Source of the DNA: Heterobilharzia americana
Taxonomy: Eukaryota > Platyhelminthes > Trematoda > Strigeidida > Schistosomatidae
Assembly (NCBI GenBank): GCA_944470555.2
Contig: OX104132.1
Coordinates: forward strand, 5,093,755-5,157,754
Reading direction: 5' to 3'
DNA length: 64,000 nt
Notes under the pieces: model-generated
What the model was told of the DNA's origin: nothing
Database searches by the model: none
The model's input: only the letters and a program-made list of their open reading frames with translations
Translations under genes and position numbers: made by a program
Shown: in pieces, positions 1 through 10,400 of the stretch
Layout: every line of letters begins with the position of its first letter
How positions within the stretch are numbered: position 1 is the stretch's first letter

Positions 1-2648
1 GTTTTCGCCTGTAGACCTTCAAGTTTGTGCGACATCAGACACAAGTCATCACTGGCGAAATCCAAGTCTTCTAGGTTTTTTCCGCGGTCCAGCGTATCCC
101 CCTCTTCTCGCTCCACACTGTTGTCTGCTGCATGATCCAGTCGACCACAATCAGGAATATCATGGGTGATAGTAGACAGCCTTGTTTCACTCCTGTCTCC
201 TGTCTTCACTTCAAAAGCATCACTGAGCTTCCCATTATGAATTACTTGGCATGTGGCATCTTCATATAGCTGTTGAATGAGATTGATAAAGGTTTGCGGT
301 ACTCCATAGTAGTGAAGCAGTTTCCAAATTACCTCTCGGTTGACGCTATCAAAGGCTTTCTCAAAGTGGATAAAATTGAGGTGTAGAGTTGACTGCCATT
401 CTATACTCTGTTCTATGATGATGAGCAGCGTTGCAATTTGGTCGGCACATGATTTTTTCTTCCTGAATCCAGCCAGCCTGTTCCGGTCGTAGTTTTGAAT
501 CCAGTGCATCCTTAAGCCTCTCCAGGATGATGCGGCATAATATTTTGCTTGGAGCGGACAAGAGTGTGAGTGATTCCGTGCCAGTCCCTACAAAGACTTA
601 GGTCTCCCTTCTTTGGGAGTTTGACAGTGTAGCCCTTCTTCCAATCGGCAGGTACCTCTCCATCCATTCTTCCTTCCTTTCAAAACTTCTGTAATAGTGG
701 TATGAGCATGTCCAGTGCCGACGTCTCTGCGTCTGTTTCCAGTGCTTCTGGAGGAATTCCATCTGGCCCTGCTGCTTTCCCGGATTTCAGTAACATTTTG
801 GCGATCAGGACTTCCCTTCTGCTTTTGTCGGATGGCTTGTGTTCATTGATTGTTCTGTGGGTGAACTGCTGTTGGTACTTATGGACGAGTTGCAGGTGGT
901 GGTGGTTACAGTCGATTCAAGTGGTCAGCCAAACATTTCCTTTCTTTCTCCTCTTCAGTACAAACTAAGTTCCTTCACTACCTTTCACTGGTTCCATCAT
1001 TGGTATTCATCTCTTCCCAGATCGATAGAAACCAGGTTAATTGACACAATCTTGTGCGGTCTCTGTCTCTCCTACCAGTAGGCTGTTCTGTTTCACTTGC
1101 CAATGTGTCGCAGAAGTGTCTTTTGTCTTTGTGCACACTCTTCTTCACGTCTTTGTCCAGTGCAGTGTTTTATCGGTTGTGTTCAGTTCCTCTTTCCGTT
1201 GTTCATCCCATGCACTGCATTGAACTGTACTGCACTGGTTCATCTTCTGCTTCACCATCTTCCTTATCCTCCTCTTTCAGCTTGCATGTGGCCGTCGAGA
1301 TCCATTCCTTGCCTTGTCTTGTCTTATTTATCTCTTCTTCTTTCTTCCTAACATGGTTATGTAGGTTTCCTTCCACGTCTCTTACACAAAGTTCCAGGTT
1401 CCTTTCAAGCGCGTTTCCTCGGGGATGTTCCCTGATGTCTCCCATTTCTTCACACTGGTTGACTGACATGAAGATGTCTCTTGCAGTTTCTTCCTTCAGT
1501 GCAGTCTCTGTTCCCAGTGTTGCATTTCAATCGTGGTTTGACATCATCAGCTTCTTTGAGGACCCTCAACTCGATTTTGAAAGTGGGTTCCTTGCACTAG
1601 ATAATGAGGAGTCAGAACCACCTACACCTGTTCCACTTCTTCAAATTGTGTCGAGTATGCTGCGTCTCCACCTTCTTCAGATTCAGATCCAGTCGATCTG
1701 ATTTTAGTGTATCCATTTGGCGAAATCGCTTTATGGATATCCTCGTGTTTGTACACACTACCTCAAATCATCAAATCGTTGAATGCGCAGAAGTCTGCAA
1801 ACAGTTCTCAATCCTCATTGATTTCGCCGAGTGTCTCTCGACTTGTGATGAGTCTTTTTGCTGTGTTGTCCACTCCCAGTTCGCCATTCATGTCACCCCA
1901 CTCATTAGAAGTTTGATGTCACCATCGCCATCTGCAGTGCGGTTTTGAATACTACTGCTTGCAGTTGCCTGTAAAATTCCTTATTCTTCACTTAAACTGC
2001 ATCATTTGTAGGTGCATAGCCTAGCGTAGCATTGTATCATTGTAACTTTCTTTCCTTTTGAGTTGAATGTCGCTGTCATGATCCTGTAGGAGGAGATTGG
2101 TTCCCACTGTATGAGAGAAAGCCTTCGATCCTCTTGGAGACATCATGATAGCCACTCGAAAACTCAGTGTGCTGTGTTCGTGGTTACCGTCTGGGTGACA
2201 ATATCGGAGTAGATTATTGACTCCTCTCCAGTTGACAGTTTGCACAGTCCACTTCCATTACATCTGCATTCACAGATTCCTCGCAGATTCCTAACACTTC
2301 AATGCTATACACTGTCATCTCTTTTACAATCTGGGAAGCCTTGCTAGCCAACTTCAAACAATGTTCGGACATTCCATGTCCCCACTTTTACTTTCGCTTT
2401 CATCGAGGGAGGGAAGACACATCAGCCAATCGGCTTGCTGAAGGCTTTCACCAACCGGCGTCATTTCGCCTCTCCGATTCCAGTGAGGAATGAGTTTATT
2501 TTTATTTTCTATATTTTGTTTGTGCTTTGAAGTTTCTTGAGCGATTGGATTGGTTTTACGGGGTGCGGTTGCTAGCTTTATTATTCACAACCTCCCTCAT
2601 TATCCGGGCTTATGACCAGCCAGTAACTAGTCGACTAGTCAACTAGTC
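1..2648 (-). mobile_element. RTE/SR2-like non-LTR retrotransposon, decayed copy, 3' part outside window
   Basis: Read on the minus strand, this matches the intact element at 16,271-18,909 over its endonuclease and reverse-transcriptase parts, and extends further 5'. The endonuclease start lies near 2,370-2,400 and the RT part near 1-700. The frame is broken by many stops and indels, so this is a dead copy. Its 5' end falls near a 14-bp perfect palindrome, ACTAGTCGACTAGT, at 2,626-2,639. The 3' end, including FADD and the tail, lies beyond base 1. The portion from about 1,055 outward is repeated in inverse at 45,723-47,315. RTE-type elements encode an apurinic-like endonuclease plus RT. The SR2 name is an inference from the host and clade. 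Confidence 0.8.
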
Positions 2649-4162
2649 CAAGTTGAATGTATTGAATAGGATATCATAAAATGTATCAACAATTTTGTTA
2701 ACTAACCAACTACGCCAATAAACAACATTTCAACGAGCTCATTTATTACTTGCTGAGTTTATTTTATTTCAATATTACCACTATATTCAAAAGATCAAGG
2801 AGATTATTATTATTATTAGTTATGTGGATGATGATATGTGACGGCACTTATTTGTTGTCTACAAGTCTACACAATGTCTCCGTTAGTCATCAACAAACTG
2901 AACTGCTTACAGAATGATACATACTAAGAAATATCATTTTATTAGAGGGATGAAAATCATGTGTACTATTGTTCGATGAATGGGACATGTAAGTTGTGAA
3001 ATGAATGCAAAGATTTGTGGTAAATGGAAAAGATTGATGATTCACACCACTTATTGCTCTTCAACAGCATCAGTATTTCTGAATGAACAATATGAGTTTT
3101 GGGCGTTAACAAACTTGCAAAATGGAACAAATTGATTTCACAAGTGATGACATTCTAAGGATTTTAAAACTATTTGGTGTGTATATTCTTATGTTTATGT
3201 AGATGGTCAGAAAGGAACGTCAATCGACTTACGCTTTAGAAACTGAGAGTTTGAAAATATTGCCAGCAAAGCTAAGTTACTCGTTAGAAGAAATCTCTGA
3301 AGAATACCTTTCTCAAAACATTCAGATGACATAATAATCAGTTCACTCTGCCACTTCTACTGAAGTTTTCAACAATGCAAATAAACATCTCATATCAGTT
3401 GTAAGTTAAGCAGCTTAGTACTTTGAAGAGTTGTGTTCCTCGTTGTGAGATCATGTTGAATACCTATTTTTTCAATTTATAGGTTAAAGGTGATGAACTG
3501 AATTACAAATTGATAATCATCACTGACTGACATCATTGAGTTGTTGTTTAGATCACTAGATACATGCGAATGAAATGAAGCAAAATACTGAGTGTTGTGG
3601 ACACAAGTTTTCGAGGGGATACCAGTTACTTCTAGGTTGCAGATATGACTTGTTGGTGGGTGTCCGAAAGCAGTGCTAGGCATTGCATAGAGCATTACGT
3701 GGTGCTCGGAGGTTTCTCATATCAAAAACAATAACAGTGAAACTCATCAACCTGTCACAGTCGATGAGAATGATCTACAAACTATAATATCAAACTATGC
3801 TCAACGTACAAAAAGTGGGAATCGTAATTCGGTAGTCTTATGGACAATATAGGAGTGTTTGATACGCTGAGTGATAACATCCAGTCTCAGTAGACACCGT
3901 ATCAATCACTAGACGATGAATACATCCAACTGGACACTTTCGAACAGAACGAAACATGCATCCTAGATTCCACTACTGGTCACTATCCACTCCTTGTACG
4001 TAGCGAACGATGCTGATTCCCAAATGTTCAATAAACCACAAATCGGTAGAGCAATCTAGATTGATATTGTGTATTGATGAATACAGAAAGGTGAATAACC
4101 AGAGTCACAAAATCATCCCTCTTCATCCTACCAGCTCACTTCAAAGATACGCAAATAATCCT
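2649..4162. repeat. Duplicated non-coding segment, no gene seen
   Basis: This stretch is repeated in inverse at about 44,200-45,722. Its first about 420 bp (to about 3,070) is also repeated in inverse at 32,518-32,948, upstream of another RTE. It holds only short, unconvincing ORFs. The part from about 3,690 is also present in the same direction from 35,764. Confidence 0.7.
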
Positions 4163-4232
4163 ATGCATCGAATCACCCACAGTATCATACTAACTGTGAC
4201 ATTCCTATTTCTCATCCCCATCTCAGCAATAA
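4163..4232 (+). pseudogene. Signal-peptide-like exon, copy 1 (weak donor)
   Basis: ATG followed by 22 codons plus one base, coding for a basic start and a long hydrophobic run (LTVTFLFLIPISA). The exon would end in phase 1 before GTAGAC. The copy at 36,261 has GTAAAC here, so this donor is weaker. The layout (signal peptide, phase 1, donor) is that of exon 1 of gene A, but the sequence is unrelated. I found no convincing downstream micro-exons and no clear TATA box, so it may be a relic. Confidence 0.3.
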
Positions 4233-5640
4233 GTAGACACCTTCCAGCTCTATTCATTGTTTTATCTTTGCATATTCTTTGTTACATAAGATTAATATGC
4301 TGCCTCCTTCTACACTATACTGTTTACATCTCCTGATTCACATTTCTATAAGTTGTCTTTCTAACCGACATTATCCTTCAAATCTTATCTGACCTTTCCA
4401 TGATGCTTTTAATCACAATTCAAATCTATAGCTACGAGATGAGAATTCACGGAGATGCATTTTCGCTGATTGATATCTCTTTGTTTCCTGAGGTAGGAAG
4501 TGAAACAGTTCCCACTAATTTTTGAACGCATTATTCACTGATCGTCACCCTTCCAGATTTATGAGAAAAAATGTAAATAAACATAAAACCATAGATTAGA
4601 TTGAATCATCATCATCTAAGATGGAGGCGAATAATGGATTACGCTGTCAATTTCAGCATTTCTTCAGCCTTATTAGATCAAACTCCTTATCATTACAAAT
4701 TCGCATTGTCATTTTCTGAATATTTTATTCGTAACTACAACACTTCTTTCTCGAGTATACCACTTCTGATGCTTCCATCAGAGATTCATGAAATTGCACA
4801 CCTATTTTGTGCATTATACTGAGAACGTTTTGTTGAGAGATTTATTCCTTGAATTTTCAGTCAAATTAAACAACCTACCATACTGATTAACATTTAGATT
4901 TCAGGTGATATATAAGTATGTCATGGTTCTATGAGAAACACGAGAAACACTTTGATGTTTGCGTTTTCTCAACTTCTCACTTCAGTATTCTTATGTATTA
5001 TTCTCTGCTTATATAGCCAGGGAATTCACAGAGAGTTGTAGCGTCCTTGAAGACATCCTGGGCTCTGAAGGTGGAAGGTACATCATCTCAGGGAATCTCG
5101 TACAACTACGTTGTCATTTCGTTTGGTGAATATTCCAGCAGGAAATGAAACAGACAGTAATATACACTCACCTAGTTGGTTTCCTGAGCATACTCACTCA
5201 CTCTGGATTCATTGGATTGAAATCGGTTTCCATGGCAAGCTTTTTCATCAATAAGAAGGCATATCCTGACTGACGTGAGAAATGTCAGCGCACTAGCCTT
5301 CATATAAGAAAAATAGAAAAGCACTTAGATAAGATTTCCAAGACCAAACTTCGTTAATATTCCATGCTAACCATTTGACGCAATTCAGCTGAAATACTTA
5401 CTTCAAACTCACCAATCACTGTGACCTTACTTGAAAATATTTTTGTTGTCAAACGAAGTGAATTTCAATGCAAATGTCAACACCTGCCTCCTGCTCCCAA
5501 ATTGGCAGGTCACTAGTTCGAACACTGATACACATTTCTCATAACGAAAGTAATAAATCTGACAGTGGTCGACATGCTGATGTTACTCAAATAGTATTGC
5601 TTAAACTAATCTCTTTGAAAGTTTTACTGTGATTCCTCAG
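4233..5640 (+). repeat. Repeated upstream module, partial copy
   Basis: About 4,605-5,640 recurs at 37,430-38,440 (same direction) and 42,020-43,020 (inverse). From about 4,940 it is also a diverged relative of 6,000-7,090, the region just upstream of gene A. About 720 bp present in the other copies (36,715-37,425) is missing here at about 4,605. No coding content is supported beyond short ORFs. Confidence 0.65.
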
Positions 5641-5985
5641 TGTTGAAATTTGAGTGAAGAAAGTATATTTTCTTTGTGTCTGTGTGTGGGTGTGTTTCGT
5701 ATACTTTGATTTTCCATTCTGTTGGTGAATATGCTGAATTCTGAATATAACTAAGCGCTATTCTCAAATGTTTGTACTTTTGTGCTGAACGCCACTTTCG
5801 ACAATGGAGCTAGCCTGGTCTGCTTATATAAATCAGTTTTCGACTGATGTTCGTGGCTGATTTGTTGTAAAATGTTGTTGGATTACGTCTGCGCACTGCG
5901 ATGTTTGAAAAACTAGTGAGAATGGTTATCACGGTTGTTCATATGCAAGTTAGTTTGAAAACCAGTGGTGTTATGATGCATGATT
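5641..5985 (+). repeat. Segment in opposite relation to its neighbours, with TATA motif
   Basis: This piece matches 41,160-41,500 in the same direction, whereas the preceding module matches that locus only in inverse, so an inversion breakpoint lies near 5,640. It holds a GT-rich run at about 5,680-5,695 and a TATATAAA at 5,825-5,832, about 50 bp before a short ATG ORF (MLLDYVCALRCLKN) that has no convincing continuation. Promoter use is uncertain. Confidence 0.5.
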
Positions 5986-7278
5986 GTAGCATGAATTTGT
6001 GACTCGAGAGAAACCCTTTGGCATTTGGATTTCCTCGACTTCTCATTTCATTCACTGTGTACATGATCCACTGCTCATGTAGCCAGGGATTTGACACATA
6101 GTTGTAGAGTCCTCAAAGTTGCACCGATGTATCCTGAGTTTTGAGGATGGAAGGTGCAGGATTCCAGTGAATCTCATATCACCATGGTCTTCAACTTACT
6201 TAGTAAATATTTCAGTAGGAAATGAAATAGACCATGATACACTGTTACGTAGTTTCATCACCTATACCTGCTCACTCAACTTAGATTCTCTGAAATGAAA
6301 TTCGATTGTGTTGGAAAGGTTTCGATCAGGGAAAAAGCATATCGTGACTGATATAGAGAACGTTGGCGCACTAGAGTTTGGATGAAAACGAAATCTTTCC
6401 AACTGCTCTCAATCCGTTATGAGTACAACCTTGAAATCAGTAGATCCACACAAAGTGTCAAACTGAACTGCAGTTCATCGGTCATTATTGACACTCATCA
6501 AGATGAATCAATGGAAGTGGCAGTTAGAAGCCGTGAATTGTGGGGCCAACCAAGTCAGATATGAGGATGCAAGCTTGTTGATGATATTGTATGACTGTCA
6601 CGTTGTATCCTTAATTGATAGAGGCACAGAAGTGTGAACCGTTGGATCCCAACCTACTGGTGATATTTTCATCTCAAATCTCAAGGTGATTGGTCCGACC
6701 ACTGACGAGGCGGTGGATGTGCACAGCTAAGGAACCACCAACCAGAATCAAATAGCTGTCCAGTGATCCCACATTCTCAATGGTCTTCGAAGTGATGTGA
6801 GTGTGTGGTACATATGCCTGACAAAATCTCTTTCTTCACAATTCATTAATCTTTTATGCACATCGTCCGATAAACTCTTCTGAAATACTCACCTTAAACC
6901 GAGATATAATTGTGAAGTTAACGAACAACATTTTGTCAACGAATGAAGAGAATTTTATTCCAAATACGAAACCTAACCACTTACCTCAAAGTTGGCCATT
7001 CGCTTATTCAAAGATACATACACACATATCTCATAATGTAAGTGACAAAATTGTTATCTGGTTTACACTGGACTTACTGAATTAGTTCTGTTGAAACTAA
7101 TTTTAAGAAAACAAATGATGACTGATGATTGATGCCAGGACGTCATCAACATCTAGCACCAATCAAATTTATTCAGAAGTCATTGTAAATCGGTATATCC
7201 AATGACTTTCGTGTTATTCAGAAGTAAATTGCACATATGTAGTTCAATTTCAATATTCACTGCTGCTGGTCAAATCTG

Positions 7279-7312
7279 ATTGGTTATCTGATACTTGCAA
7301 AAGGTATATAAA
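7279..7312 (+). promoter_or_regulatory. Core promoter of gene A (inverted CCAAT and TATA box)
   Basis: ATTGG (inverted CCAAT) at 7,279-7,283 and TATATAAA at 7,305-7,312 lie 54 bp before the first ATG at 7,366. Both are unchanged in D2. In the inverted third copy at 62.3 kb the TATA box is destroyed. Confidence 0.6.
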
Positions 7313-7365
7313 TGCAGATTTCAGATAAGTTTTCAACCACACAATATTGAATCATACTGATTTCA

Positions 7366-7426
7366 ATGATGCACTTCACCTCAATAATCTTGATTCTGGC
7401 TGCCATTTTCCACTCTCCATCATTAA
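7366..7426 (+). other. Gene A exon 1 (signal peptide, 61 nt)
   Basis: Twenty codons plus one base. It opens with two tandem ATGs, of which the first was chosen. It codes for a hydrophobic core and ends in phase 1 at A|GTAAGT. The same length and phase are seen in gene B and in the third copy. Confidence 0.8.
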
Positions 7427-10400
7427 GTAAGTCTTCTCCTCTTGTGCTCTAGAAAACAATGCAGTGCAATACACACAGTCAGACTTTAATGATTTGTTGT
7501 TGAGAAATAGAAAATCGACTGAGACCACTACTTGTGATAGTGCACTCAATGGAGAATATGGTTAGGTGAAGGGAATGTGTATTGTGCTATGCATCTGATA
7601 GTTTCCTAACATAAGTAATGTTTCAGGTAGTAGAGAATATTTGTCTCTCATCATGAAGATGATAGATGTTTGTTGTTCGTTGAGCTTTGTGGTTTGTTCA
7701 TGAATGTATCATCATTAATGTGGGAGAGTCCACCAGCACTTCTTTCATTCAGTCTGGAAGTGACTGTTTAGAAGTCCTCCCGCACATTAGTTACTGGCTT
7801 CATATCAATTTACTTTTGCATAATTCAACTAATCAAACAGTTCACCTCCAAATATACTGCAAACAGAAAGTTGCTTTATTACTGTTAAGACTATCATTTT
7901 GCAGATTTTTGTTTCAGTTTAGTAGGAGATACCTTTCTCGGGTTAGGGTATAGATAACCATTGAATTTAGACAGAAAAGGATTTATGAATTCTGATTCAT
8001 CTGTTAAATAAAAATGTGTATCTGATCAAATGTATGTGATGATAAAAGGGAATAATAATTATGATAAGCGGAGACAAAGAATCAGCTAGAATCTTTATAA
8101 TTGACTTGCCACTTATGAATTAAATTCTTTGTAATTCAATTAGAATATGGGGGTAAGTGTAAAAACTGTTTTCATCAAAATATCATTCATTTCATTGTTT
8201 AAATGTAACATTTATCGATTGAGATAATTCACCAAATTTGAACTGCTTCCATACATACAGACGATGAAGATATTTAAAGACTGAGAGATGAGTGATTCTT
8301 GGAGTAGAGTGTATATCTACTAAAACTTCTGGATTGTCAGTCAAGAAAGTACTTGTTATGGAAATTTTGCTTAGGTATAACTTCAAAATATCCATCTTGT
8401 GAAAGACTACTGTATTGTAAGGAAGTTCCGCCTTGCTAAAAACCATCAACTCAAGTTTAAACTTACATCTTTTAACAAAGTATTATCCATTAACTTATTT
8501 TGAAAATAATACTGCGTCTGATGAACTATCAGACTTACAGAGGTTGAATATTTCATCAATAGTTTCTTTCTACTTATTTTCCGTTACCGAGTGAATCGGT
8601 ACCTCATGCAATGCTGACAGAAATACGAAATTCTCTAAACACCCTCACTACGAATGTTTGAGGGAAACCACGTTTTCTGTTTGAACTTCACATTAAGTAA
8701 TAGAAACAACCCGATAGTAAACGTCCTTCTAGAGAGGGGTAGAATGTTTCAACGCCGCTGAAAGCATATGAAAATCACTGGATTTGGGATACCTTCTTTC
8801 TTGACAATAAACGTTTGAACGTTTTGACGCCTTTTTCTGTTTTCTAAAAACCCAGTTATCCTATGGATAAATCTTGAAGGTGAATGTTGAGAAGTCCACG
8901 CTCGTATCAGTTACTCATTTCATATCAATTTACTTTTGTCTAAATCAACTAATCAAACAGTTCACCTCCAAATATACTGCAAACGGAAAGTTGCTATATC
9001 AGTGTCAAGACTCATTTTGCCATTTTTTATTGAGTCACACCAAGATTGTTATTTATTGAAATAAAATGCTACTTTATTTACGCTGAGAAATGATTCTCTT
9101 TCAGTAAATGCTGGGTAAGTTCATTTATGGTATAAACCTCCCATGATTTCAACATCTAACGAAGTATATTACGATGTTTCCAGTAATGACAAAAGTACAT
9201 GAAAACACATGATATGGTTGAAGGGATATTTCTCTTCAATTAGTTCCTCGTCAATCGCTCTACACTAATATATGTATCATTTCCAAATTATAAAATTACA
9301 TACCAGTCTAATGGTGATAACTGTTTCATAGTAGGTTATCAGTTGGAAAGTATCAAGGGGTGATGATCAATCAGGGTAATTAAAACTGTGGGTGAGGCAT
9401 TGAATAAGTGTGAGTGATGGGAATTGGGACGAAGCCAATTGAGATACTGAGAATAAGACAAAGTAGATCAGCAGAGAGAATCCCCTAGTCGACGAATAAC
9501 TCTCAGTGTGTGTACAATCGTATTTATTTTAATAACAAGTCAGCAGTAGGTCATCAGAATGGAATGTTCTAAGGCGAAACAGTAGGACGTTCCTAGACTA
9601 ACCATGAAGAAATCTGTTAGGAGAGGGGATTCATCACATATGAATAGCAGATGTGTTGCCACTCCAACAATTTTAGCCTGAGCTCTACGTGCACAAGACC
9701 TAGATCCATTCTCTTATTCTGGTGTGGTCACAATCCCACCTCAATTGTGTTTATCGCCTGAACATTCAGCTCTCTCTAATTCAATGAATACTTTCATCTA
9801 TCTCACCTCACGATTTACCTTCTCACCTGGTCGTCTCAGTTTCTGTATTGATTAAAATTCCCGTAAAATATTTTACTCCACTTATGGATTATGACTAATA
9901 ATATTATTTTGCCGATGCTGGACTGCATATTTTGCTTATCCACCCGGTGGTCACGCAACCTCTCTCTCTCTCTCTCAATCTACAAATTATTTACTATTTC
10001 AACCCAGAACATTCCTCTTTGATAGCATGATGTTAACTTGTTAGCCGATAAATGATTGACTTGTTTGTTTGTTTGTTATTACTTTGAGTAAGACTGTACA
10101 GCCATTGCAAGTGATTCGTCGAGAACAAGAGTTGCATCGTTGAATAACGTTGATTGGTTATTACAATAACTCCATGTTATGCTTGCTGCATGACAAGCAG
10201 CGTTAAGCATCATCACTGTACTTGGAGGAAACATAGTCGAGATGCAGAGATCATGAATAACTTTACACCTCTTCACGATAAATAAATTTACTCCTGGAAA
10301 ATATCTAACAATGTGTTCTGCAGAAGACACATGGCTTTGTTGCATGTGTCATCAGCAGTGTAAACAACATTCATACATTCAGATGAAAAAAGTAACAACA

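Noticed and set aside
5825..5832. TATATAAA with a 14-codon ATG ORF as a gene start
   Set aside because: The ORF ends at TAG after 14 codons, has no signal peptide and no conserved donor across copies.
7621..7626. TTTCAG followed by GTAGTAGAG as an exon 2 acceptor
   Set aside because: Acceptor-like, but no suitable donor follows within micro-exon range and the frame closes.
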